NCBI RefSeq assembly: GCF_032586235.1
Contig: NZ_JAWHTD010000002.1
Coordinates: 124,001-188,000 of the forward strand
Length of the DNA stretch: 64,000 nt
Reading direction: 5' to 3'
Origin: Aestuariicoccus sp032586235
Lineage (GTDB): Bacteria; Pseudomonadota; Alphaproteobacteria; Rhodobacterales; Rhodobacteraceae
The notes below the pieces were generated by a model. It did no database searches. It was not told the origin of the DNA and saw only the letters and a program-made list of their open reading frames with translations. Made by a program: the position numbers and the translations under genes. Below are positions 47,222 to 55,301 of this stretch, in pieces (position 1 is the stretch's first letter; each line of letters begins with the position of its first letter).

Positions 47222-50200
47222 CCAAATACGATGCAGCCTGGGCCGCCGCCGAAGAGGCCAAGCGCAAGTGGATGTCCGAAAACGGGATGTACCACGAAAG
47301 CGAAGAGCATTCGTCCTGCGGCGTCGGGCTCGTGGTGAACCTCGATGGCAAGCCGAGCCGCGACGTGGTCGAGGCAGGGATCGCAGCGCTCAAGGCGATC
47401 TGGCACCGTGGGGCGGTGGATGCCGACGGCAAGACCGGCGACGGCGCAGGCATCCATGTCCAGATCCCGGTGGCGTTCTTCTATGACCAGATCGAACGCA
47501 CCGGCCACAAACCCAACAAGGATGCGCTTATGGCGGTTGGTCAGGTGTTCCTGCCGCGCACAGATTTCGGCGCGCAAGAATCCTGCCGGACTATCGTGGA
47601 AACCGAAGTTCTGCGCATGGGCCACCATATCTATGGTTGGCGGCATGTGCCGGTGAATGTCGATTGCCTGGGTGAAAAGGCCAACGCGACCCGGCCCGAG
47701 ATCGAGCAGATCCTGATCTCGAACGCCAAGGGCATCGGCGAAGAGGAATTCGAGCGCGAGCTTTACGTCATCCGCCGGCGCATCGAAAAGGCCGCGGCCG
47801 CGGCCGGGATCGGCGGGCTTTACATCGCGTCGTTGTCGTGCCGGTCGATCATCTACAAGGGCATGATGCTGGCCGAGCAGGTCAGCGAGTTCTACCCCGA
47901 CCTGCAGGACAGTCGCTTTACCAGCGCCTTCGCGATCTATCACCAGCGCTATTCCACCAACACCTTCCCGCAATGGTGGCTGGCGCAGCCGTTCCGGATG
48001 CTGGCCCACAACGGCGAGATCAACACGCTCAAGGGCAACGTCAACTGGATGAAGAGCCATGAGATCCGCATGGCCTCGACGACGTTTGGCGACATGGCCG
48101 AGGATATCAAGCCGATCATCGCCTCGGGCGCCAGCGACAGCGCCGCGCTCGACGCGGTGTTCGAGGTGCTGGTGCGCGCCGGCCGCAACGCGCCGATGGC
48201 CAAGACGATGCTGGTGCCGGAATCCTGGTCCAAGCAGGCGATCGAGCTGCCAGAGGCGTGGCGCGACATGTATTCCTACTGCAACTCTGTGATGGAGCCC
48301 TGGGACGGCCCCGCCGCCCTGGCCATGACCGATGGCCGCTGGGTTTGCGGCGGGCTCGACCGCAACGGCCTGCGGCCGATGCGTTACGTGGTGACGGGCG
48401 ACGGCATGCTGATCGCGGGTTCCGAGGCCGGCATGGTGCCCGCCGACGAGGCCACGGTGCGCGAGAAGGGCGCGCTTGGCCCCGGTCAGATGATCGCCGT
48501 CGACATGAAAGAGGGCAAGCTCTACCACGACGTCGAAATAAAGGACAAACTCTCTGCCGCCCAGCCCTTTGGCGAGTGGGTCGGCAAGATCAACGAGCTG
48601 GACGCGCCGCTGGCCGCGATCGCCGAAACACCGATGTTCGAGGGCGCCGAGCTGCGCCGCCGCCAGATCGCGGCGGGCTACACCATCGAAGAGCTGGAAC
48701 AAATCCTCGCGCCGATGGCCGAGGACGGGAAGGAAACCATCGCCTCGATGGGCGACGACACGCCGAGCGCGGTCTTGTCCAAGAAGTACCGCCCGCTGTC
48801 GCATTACTTCCGCCAGAACTTCAGCCAGGTGACCAACCCGCCGATTGACAGCTTGCGGGAATTCCGGGTCATGAGCCTCAAGACCCGGTTCGGCAACCTC
48901 AAGAACGTGCTGGACGAAAGCAGCGCCCAGACCGAGATCCTCGTGCTGGACAGCCCCTTCGTCGGCAATGCCCAGTTCGACGAGTTGGCCAAGCATTTCA
49001 ACGCCGGTCTGGTCGAGATCGACTGCACCTTCCCCGCAGGCGCCGGGCGCGACGCGCTCCGCAAGGGGCTGGAACGGATCCGCGGCGAGGCCGAGGATGC
49101 CGTGCGCTCGGGTGCGGGCCACATCACCCTGACCGATCAGCATTGCGGGCCCGACAAGGTGGCGATGCCGATGATCCTGGCCACTTCGGCGGTCCACAGC
49201 CATCTGACGCGCAAGGGGCTTCGGACCTTCTGTTCGCTGAACGTGCGCTCGGCCGAATGCATCGACCCGCATTACTTTGCCGTTCTGATCGGCGCGGGTG
49301 CGACGGTGGTCAACGCCTATCTGGCCGAGGACAGCCTGGCCGACCGCATCAAGCGCGGTCTGCTGGACATGACCCTGACCCAGGCGGTCGCCAAATACCG
49401 CGAGGCCATCGACCAGGGTCTGCTCAAGATCATGTCCAAGATGGGCATCTCGGTCATCTCGTCCTATCGCGGCGGGCTGAACTTCGAGGCCGTGGGCCTC
49501 GGCCGCGCCATGTGCGCCGAATATTTCCCGGGCATGACCAGCCGGATCAGCGGGATCGGCGTCAGCGGCATTCAGACCAAGACCGAAGAGATCCACAGCC
49601 TCGGCTTCAAGGGCGGGCGCGACGTGCTGCCCATCGGCGGCTTCTACAAGGCGCGCAAGTCCGGCGAAACGCACGCCTGGGGCGCGCAGACGATGCACCT
49701 GATGCAGGCCGCCTGCAACAAGGCCAGCTTTGAGATGTGGAAGACCTATTCCAAGGCGATGCAGGCCAACCCGCCGATCCATCTGCGCGACCTCCTGGCG
49801 ATCAAGCCGCTGGGCGATGCGATCCCGCTGGAAGAGGTGGAAAGCATCACCTCGATCCGCAAGCGGTTCGTGACGCCGGGCATGTCGTTGGGCGCGCTGA
49901 GCCCGGAGGCGCACAAGACGCTGAACGTCGCCATGAACCGCATCGGCGCGAAATCCGACAGCGGCGAGGGCGGCGAGGATCCGGCGCATTTCGTGCCGGA
50001 ACCCAACGGCGACAACCCGTCGGCCAAGATCAAGCAGGTGGCCTCGGGGCGCTTTGGCGTGACCGCCGAGTATCTCAACCACTGTGAAGAGCTTGAGATC
50101 AAGGTCGCCCAGGGCGCCAAGCCCGGCGAGGGCGGGCAGTTGCCCGGCATGAAGGTCACCGACCTGATCGCGCGGCTGCGGCATTCGACCAAGGGCGTGA

Positions 50201-51759
50201 CGCTGATCTCGCCGCCGCCGCACCACGACATCTACTCGATCGAGGATCTGGCGCAGCTGATCTACGATCTCAAGCAGATCAACCCGCGCTGCAAGGTGAC
50301 GGTCAAGCTGGTGGCGTCCTCTGGCGTCGGCACAATCGCGGCGGGCGTGGCCAAGGCCAAGGCCGACGTGATCCTGATTTCGGGCCACAACGGCGGCACC
50401 GGCGCGTCGCCCGCGACCTCGATCAAATACGCGGGTCTGCCGTGGGAGATGGGCCTGACCGAGGCGCATCAGGTGCTGGCGATGAACAACCTGCGGAGCC
50501 GTGTGACCCTGCGCACCGACGGCGGCCTGCGCACCGGCCGCGACATCGTCATGGCGGCGATGATGGGGGCCGAGGAATACGGCATCGGCACCGCCGCGCT
50601 GATCGCCATGGGCTGCATCATGGTGCGTCAGTGCCAGTCGAACACCTGCCCGGTGGGCGTCTGCACCCAGGACCCCGAACTGCGCGCCAAGTTCACCGGC
50701 AATGCGGACAAGGTCGTCAACCTGATCACCTTCTACGCCTCGGAAGTACGCGAAATCCTCGCCTCCATCGGCGCGCGGAGCCTTGACGAGGTGATCGGGC
50801 GCGCCGACCTGCTGAGCCAGGTCAGCCGTGGCAGCGATCATCTGGACGATCTCGACCTCAACCCGCTCTTGATCCGCGTGGACGGGGCCGACGACATCGT
50901 CTACGACCGCGACCGCCCGCGGAACGCGGTGCTCGATACGCTGGATGCAGAGATCGTGCGCGACGCCGCGCGCTTTCTCGAGGATGGCGAAAAGATGCAG
51001 CTGTCCTACGCGATCCAGAACACCCACCGCACCGTGGGCACGCGCACCTCGTCGCATATCGTGCGCAAGTTCGGCATGCGCAACGCGCTCCAGCCCAACC
51101 ACCTGCACGTTAAGCTGACCGGCAGCGCCGGTCAGTCGCTGGGGGCCTTCGCGGCGCCGGGGCTCAAGCTGGAGGTGTCGGGCGACGCAAACGACTATGT
51201 CGGCAAGGGCCTGTCGGGCGGCACCGTGGTGGTGCGTCCGCCGCAGATCAGCCCGCTGGTCGCGTCCGAGAACACGATCATCGGCAACACCGTGCTTTAC
51301 GGCGCAACCGATGGCTATCTCTTTGCCGCCGGCCGCGCGGGCGAACGCTTTGCCGTGCGCAACTCGGGCGCCAAGGTCGTGGTCGAGGGCTGCGGGTCGA
51401 ACGGCTGCGAATACATGACCGGCGGTGTCGCGGTGATCCTCGGGCCGATCGGCGCGAACTTCGGCGCGGGCATGACCGGCGGCATGGCCTATCTCTACGA
51501 CCCCGATGGTCTGGCGCAGAAGCTGATGAACCTCGAAAGCCTGGTCACCTGCCCGGTGACCGTGGACCATTGGGAGGATCAGCTGAAGGACCTGATCGAA
51601 CGCCACGTCGCCGAGACCGCCAGCCGCAAGGCCAGCGACATCCTGCAGCACTGGGAGACCGAGAAGCCGCATTTCATCCAGGTCTGCCCGAAAGAGATGC
51701 TGGACAAGCTGCCGCATCCCATCGGGATCGAGGAGGGGCTGGCGGTTCCTGCGGAATAG
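47218..51759 (+). CDS. gltB: glutamate synthase (NADPH) large subunit
   Basis: Enzyme of 1513 residues making two glutamates from glutamine and 2-oxoglutarate. The amidotransferase nucleophile is C34 (EEHSSCGVGLVV), exposed by removal of a 33-residue propeptide. Then come the central domain, the FMN/glutamate-synthase domain (GVAKAKADVILISGHNGGTG; TDGGLRTGRD), the 3Fe-4S cysteines in GCIMVRQCQSNTCPVGVCTQ, and the C-terminal beta-helix (GRAGERFAVRNSGAKVVVEG). The ATG at 47218 overlaps the GFA gene. A hairpin at 51784 follows the stop. Confidence 0.97.
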   Translation: MTKYDAAWAAAEEAKRKWMSENGMYHESEEHSSCGVGLVVNLDGKPSRDVVEAGIAALKAIWHRGAVDADGKTGDGAGIHVQIPVAFFYDQIERTGHKPNKDALMAVGQVFLPRTDFGAQESCRTIVETEVLRMGHHIYGWRHVPVNVDCLGEKANATRPEIEQILISNAKGIGEEEFERELYVIRRRIEKAAAAAGIGGLYIASLSCRSIIYKGMMLAEQVSEFYPDLQDSRFTSAFAIYHQRYSTNTFPQWWLAQPFRMLAHNGEINTLKGNVNWMKSHEIRMASTTFGDMAEDIKPIIASGASDSAALDAVFEVLVRAGRNAPMAKTMLVPESWSKQAIELPEAWRDMYSYCNSVMEPWDGPAALAMTDGRWVCGGLDRNGLRPMRYVVTGDGMLIAGSEAGMVPADEATVREKGALGPGQMIAVDMKEGKLYHDVEIKDKLSAAQPFGEWVGKINELDAPLAAIAETPMFEGAELRRRQIAAGYTIEELEQILAPMAEDGKETIASMGDDTPSAVLSKKYRPLSHYFRQNFSQVTNPPIDSLREFRVMSLKTRFGNLKNVLDESSAQTEILVLDSPFVGNAQFDELAKHFNAGLVEIDCTFPAGAGRDALRKGLERIRGEAEDAVRSGAGHITLTDQHCGPDKVAMPMILATSAVHSHLTRKGLRTFCSLNVRSAECIDPHYFAVLIGAGATVVNAYLAEDSLADRIKRGLLDMTLTQAVAKYREAIDQGLLKIMSKMGISVISSYRGGLNFEAVGLGRAMCAEYFPGMTSRISGIGVSGIQTKTEEIHSLGFKGGRDVLPIGGFYKARKSGETHAWGAQTMHLMQAACNKASFEMWKTYSKAMQANPPIHLRDLLAIKPLGDAIPLEEVESITSIRKRFVTPGMSLGALSPEAHKTLNVAMNRIGAKSDSGEGGEDPAHFVPEPNGDNPSAKIKQVASGRFGVTAEYLNHCEELEIKVAQGAKPGEGGQLPGMKVTDLIARLRHSTKGVTLISPPPHHDIYSIEDLAQLIYDLKQINPRCKVTVKLVASSGVGTIAAGVAKAKADVILISGHNGGTGASPATSIKYAGLPWEMGLTEAHQVLAMNNLRSRVTLRTDGGLRTGRDIVMAAMMGAEEYGIGTAALIAMGCIMVRQCQSNTCPVGVCTQDPELRAKFTGNADKVVNLITFYASEVREILASIGARSLDEVIGRADLLSQVSRGSDHLDDLDLNPLLIRVDGADDIVYDRDRPRNAVLDTLDAEIVRDAARFLEDGEKMQLSYAIQNTHRTVGTRTSSHIVRKFGMRNALQPNHLHVKLTGSAGQSLGAFAAPGLKLEVSGDANDYVGKGLSGGTVVVRPPQISPLVASENTIIGNTVLYGATDGYLFAAGRAGERFAVRNSGAKVVVEGCGSNGCEYMTGGVAVILGPIGANFGAGMTGGMAYLYDPDGLAQKLMNLESLVTCPVTVDHWEDQLKDLIERHVAETASRKASDILQHWETEKPHFIQVCPKEMLDKLPHPIGIEEGLAVPAE

Positions 51760-52072
51760 TCCGCCTCGCCTATACAATGCATTACGCGCCCCGCTTTCCG
51801 GGGCGCGTTCTCGTTTCAGGGCGTGTCTCAGGGCGTTTCAGGGGCCTTGCGGCGCGTCACCTGTCCGAAAATGACCATGATTGTTTCCCAATTCTGGCAG
51901 AAACCCCGGATATACCCGTTATTAATGAAAGGCGGGCGATGCGCCGCCTTTCCAGACGGTCCCGTCCCAGCCGTCCTGACCGATGGGGCGATCCGGGCAG
52001 GCCCGCGCCGACGCGGGCCCGGCCCGGCCGAAGGGATTTTATCGCGCCGTTCGGTGGCGTATAGCTTTTGCC
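51760..52072. other. intergenic region gltB / mtgA
   Basis: Contains a GC hairpin ACGCGCCCCG/CGGGGCGCGT (about 51784-51807) followed by TCTCGTTTC that probably ends the glt transcript, then a repetitive GGGCGTGTCTCAGGGCGTTTC stretch and an AT-richer patch near 51900-51930. No supported gene. Confidence 0.5.
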
Positions 52073-52837
52073 ATGGTGCGCAGGTCCCCCAGTACATCCG
52101 GTAAACCCAAGGCTCGTTCAGGGCCTCAGCCGACGTTCAAGCCCAGGGACGCCAAGACACGTCGGTTCCGCCCGCTGGCATGGCTGCTGCGCTGGACCTT
52201 GCGGCTGACCTTTGTGGCGGTGTCGGTTCTTGTGATGCTGGTGCTGGCCTACCGCGTGATCAACCCGCCGACGACCTTCTATATCTGGTCCGAAACGCAG
52301 CGGCTGGGCGCCGTCGACCGCGTCTGGGTCGATGCAGAGAACGTGGCGCCGGTGATGCTTCGGTCGGTGGTGGCGGCGGAGGATGCGAATTTCTGCACCC
52401 ATTGGGGGTTCGACATGGAAGCGATCCGCGCCGCCATCGACGCGGGCGGCGCGCGCGGCGGCAGCACGATCAGCCAGCAGGTGGTCAAGAACGTCTATCT
52501 CTGGCACGGGCGCACCTACACTCGCAAGGCGCTGGAGGCCCTCATCACCCCGGTGGTCGAGGCGCTCTGGCCCAAGCGCCGCATCCTTGAGGTGTATCTC
52601 AACGTGGCCGAGTTCGACGAAGGCGTCTTTGGCATAGAGGCCGCCGCGCGGCATTACTTCGGCGTCGGCCCCGAGGCGCTGAGCCCCACCCAGGCCGCGC
52701 GTCTGGCGGCGGTGTTGCCGAACCCGAAGGATCGCTCGGCCAGCCGCCCTTCGAATTTCGTGCAGAGGCGCGCGGCGCAGATCCGCGACGGCGCGGCGAC
52801 GATCGCGGCGGACGGCCGGGCGGCCTGTTTCGAATAA
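52073..52837 (+). CDS. mtgA: monofunctional biosynthetic peptidoglycan transglycosylase
   Basis: Membrane-anchored GT51 glycosyltransferase of 254 residues polymerising lipid II into glycan strands. A basic N-terminus precedes one transmembrane helix (about residues 41-62). Catalytic motifs: VVAAEDANFCTHWGFD (first Glu) and RGGSTISQQVVKNVYLW, then EVYLNVAEFDEGVFGIEAA. The ATG at 52073 sits just after a GCTTTTG spacer and is preferred by length and homology. There is no transpeptidase domain. Confidence 0.94.
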   Translation: MVRRSPSTSGKPKARSGPQPTFKPRDAKTRRFRPLAWLLRWTLRLTFVAVSVLVMLVLAYRVINPPTTFYIWSETQRLGAVDRVWVDAENVAPVMLRSVVAAEDANFCTHWGFDMEAIRAAIDAGGARGGSTISQQVVKNVYLWHGRTYTRKALEALITPVVEALWPKRRILEVYLNVAEFDEGVFGIEAAARHYFGVGPEALSPTQAARLAAVLPNPKDRSASRPSNFVQRRAAQIRDGAATIAADGRAACFE

Positions 52838-52976
52838 GCGCCGGTCGGCGGCGGTCCGCCTTATGGCGGTATTCAACCATTGGTAGATTTCTAGCCTTGT
52901 GGAATCCTTATGCGCGCATCCGTGACATCCCGGATGCGGACGATTTCTTTGAAACATCCGATTTGAGGACCTGACC

Positions 52977-53381
52977 ATGAAGCCAATGACATATTTCACC
53001 ACACTCGCCGTTACACTTGCCGCTTTGGCCGCACCACCGGTTGCGGCGCAGGATGCGCGCGTAACAAGGCCGATGACGCAGATGGACTATGACCGGACCG
53101 AACGGCTGCTCGGCACGATCCGGCTGCGCAAGGAGGCCGGAGACCGGATCGCCCCCGGCGATCTGAGCGCGGCGCAAAAATCGCAGGTCGCGATGACCTA
53201 TGCGCGGATCAACGCCTTGCAGGCGGCGGCAGGCGGCGACGAGGCCATCGAGTGCCAGATCTGGGGCTGGGGCGTGCAATGCATCGCCTGGCCTTATTTC
53301 TGTTACATCGACGTCAGTTCCGACGGGGTGGACGCCGCCTGCGGCAATTGCACCGATCCGGAAAACGGTGGCTGCGATTGA
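52977..53381 (+). CDS. secreted small protein of unknown function
   Basis: Protein of 134 residues with a clear Sec signal peptide (MKPMTYFTTLAVTLAALAAP, cleavage near VAAQDA). The mature part has a helical middle (YDRTERLLGTIRLRKEAGDR) and a compact C-terminus with six cysteines (CQIWGWGVQC, FCYID, ACGNC, GCD), which could form disulfides in the periplasm. RBS TGAGGACCTGACC lies before the ATG. I do not recognise the family. Confidence 0.7.
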   Translation: MKPMTYFTTLAVTLAALAAPPVAAQDARVTRPMTQMDYDRTERLLGTIRLRKEAGDRIAPGDLSAAQKSQVAMTYARINALQAAAGGDEAIECQIWGWGVQCIAWPYFCYIDVSSDGVDAACGNCTDPENGGCD

Positions 53382-53537
53382 CGCGGTGAACATTCCGCCG
53401 CGATCCCACAGATCCCGGGCGGCGCTGGGACGCGCCGCCCGGACAGCTCTTGTCCGGGCGAGCCGGGTTTCGCCGGTTGAACCGGTGCCGGTTTCGCGTC
53501 AAATAGGGGTATCGCACTTTGCGCGGGAACCGTCTTT

Positions 53538-54203
53538 ATGGCCAAGCTCTACCACGTTCCACTGTCCCCCTTCTGCCGCAAGGTCCGGCTGAGTCTGGCG
53601 GAGAAGAAGATCGAATGCGAGCTGGTGGAAGAGCGGTACTGGGAGAAGGACGCCGATTTCCTGCGCCGCAACCCCGCCGCCAAGGTGCCGGTGCTGAAGA
53701 TCGACGGGCGCACCATGGCCGAGTCCGCTGCGATCTGCGAGTTCATCGAGGAAAAACACCCCGAACCGCCGCTGATGCCGCGCTCGCCCGAGGCGAAATA
53801 CGAGGTCCGGCGGCTGGTGGGCTGGTTCGACGACAAGTTCCACAACGAGGTGACCTCGAAGCTGCTGTACGAGCGGGTCAACAAGAAGGTCATGGGCAAG
53901 GGCTTTCCGGATTCGGGGAACGTGAAGTCGGGTGCCAAGGCGATCAAGTATCACCTCGATTACATGGCGTGGCTGCTGGACCACCGGCGCTGGCTGGCGG
54001 GCGACGTGATGACGCTGGCGGATTTCGCCGCCGCCGCGCATCTGTCGTCGCTGGATTACATCTCGGACGTGGATTGGAACCGGTCGGAGGTGGTCAAGGA
54101 TTGGTACGCCAAGATAAAGTCGCGCCCGGCCTTCCGAGGGATCCTAGCCGATCAGGTGCCGGGCTTTCCGCCGCCGGCGCATTATGCCGATCTGGATTTC
54201 TGA
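53538..54203 (+). CDS. glutathione S-transferase family protein
   Basis: Soluble protein of 221 residues. The N-terminal thioredoxin-fold domain shows LYHVPLSPFCRKVRLSLAEK and PAAKVPVLKIDGRTMAESAAI (cis-Pro and glutathione-binding E-S). The C-terminal helical domain follows (HLDYMAWLLDHRRWLAGDVM). The SPFCRK element suggests a Cys/Ser-type active site of the beta/omega classes. Substrate unknown. The frame is one of two overlapping long ones; this one carries the family sequence. Confidence 0.9.
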   Translation: MAKLYHVPLSPFCRKVRLSLAEKKIECELVEERYWEKDADFLRRNPAAKVPVLKIDGRTMAESAAICEFIEEKHPEPPLMPRSPEAKYEVRRLVGWFDDKFHNEVTSKLLYERVNKKVMGKGFPDSGNVKSGAKAIKYHLDYMAWLLDHRRWLAGDVMTLADFAAAAHLSSLDYISDVDWNRSEVVKDWYAKIKSRPAFRGILADQVPGFPPPAHYADLDF

Positions 54204-54220
54204 GCGGATGATGGGACGAC

Positions 54221-54255
54221 GCGCGCCTGCGGCGACGCCCCGCCCACCATCCCGC
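54221..54255 (+). repeat. dispersed 35-bp repeat, copy 2 (before queG)
   Basis: Matches 43808-43842 at 31 of 35 positions. It ends 11 bases upstream of the queG GTG and occupies the place of a leader. Confidence 0.6.
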
Positions 54256-54266
54256 CGGCGTCGCGC

Positions 54267-55301
54267 GTGGACGATCTGAAGGCGCGCCTGGCGGCTGAGG
54301 CGCGCGCGGCGGGGTTCGACCTCTGCCGCGTTTGCGACCCTGTCACGGTGGATGTCGGCGCGAAGCTGTCCGACTGGTTGGCGCGGGGGTATCACGGGCA
54401 GATGGGCTGGATGGCCGAGAGGGTGGCCTGGCGCGCGGCGCCGTCGGCGCTTTGGCCCGCGGCGCGGTCGGTTATCGTTCTGGCCGAGAATTACGGGCCC
54501 GCAGCCGATCCGCTGGAGGTGCTGGAGCAGAGCGACCGGGCGGCGATTTCGGTCTATGCGCAGAACCGCGATTACCATGACGTCGTGAAGAAGCGGCTCA
54601 AGCGGCTGGCGCGCTGGCTGATCGCCGAGGCCGGGGGCGAGGTGAAGGTCTTTGTCGACACCGCGCCGGTGCCGGAAAAGGCGCTGGGGCAGGCCGCCGG
54701 GCTGGGCTGGCAGGGCAAGCATACCAATCTGGTGAGCCGTTCGCTTGGGTCGTGGTTCTTTATCGGTTCGGTTTTCACCACGGTTCATCTGCCGCGCGAC
54801 GCGTCCGAGGTCGATCATTGCGGATCGTGCCGGGCCTGTCTCGACATTTGCCCGACGGATGCCTTTCCGGGGCCCTACCGGCTCGATGCGCGGCGCTGCA
54901 TTTCCTATCTGACGATCGAGCATAAGGGGCCGGTGGACGAAGACCTGCGCGGTTTGATGGGCAACCGGATCTATGGCTGCGACGATTGCCTGGCGGTCTG
55001 CCCCTGGAACAAGTTCGCGCGCCGGGCGTCCGAGGTGAAGTACCATGCCCGGCCCGATCTGGAGGCCCCGGCGCTGGCCGATCTGGCGGGGCTGGATGAT
55101 GCGGCGTTCCGGGCGCGGTTCTCGGGCTCGCCGATCAAGCGAATCGGGCGGGGGCGCTTTGTGCGCAACGTCTGCTATGCGATCGGCAACTCGGGCGACG
55201 GGGCGCTTTTGCCAAGGGTGCAGGCGCTTTGCGAGGATGCGGATCCGGTGGTGGCGGATGCCGCCCGCTGGGCCGTGGCGCGGTTGCGGGAGGCTTTTTG
55301 A
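54267..55301 (+). CDS. queG: epoxyqueuosine reductase
   Basis: Cobalamin- and iron-sulfur-dependent enzyme of 344 residues for the last step of queuosine synthesis in tRNA. The two 4Fe-4S motifs are CGSCRACLDICP and CDDCLAVCPWNKF. Cobalamin-binding core segments (MGWMAERVAWR; AVPEKALGQAAGLGWQGKHTN region) match. The GTG start at 54267 is the only reasonable one; it lacks a clear Shine-Dalgarno and directly follows the dispersed repeat. The stop overlaps the following start by one base. Confidence 0.93.
   Translation: MDDLKARLAAEARAAGFDLCRVCDPVTVDVGAKLSDWLARGYHGQMGWMAERVAWRAAPSALWPAARSVIVLAENYGPAADPLEVLEQSDRAAISVYAQNRDYHDVVKKRLKRLARWLIAEAGGEVKVFVDTAPVPEKALGQAAGLGWQGKHTNLVSRSLGSWFFIGSVFTTVHLPRDASEVDHCGSCRACLDICPTDAFPGPYRLDARRCISYLTIEHKGPVDEDLRGLMGNRIYGCDDCLAVCPWNKFARRASEVKYHARPDLEAPALADLAGLDDAAFRARFSGSPIKRIGRGRFVRNVCYAIGNSGDGALLPRVQALCEDADPVVADAARWAVARLREAF

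Noticed and set aside
47212..51777. 1521-codon open frame on the minus strand opposite gltB
   Set aside because: It is the codon-phase shadow of gltB in high-GC DNA; its translation is His/Arg/Gln-rich with no recognisable domain.
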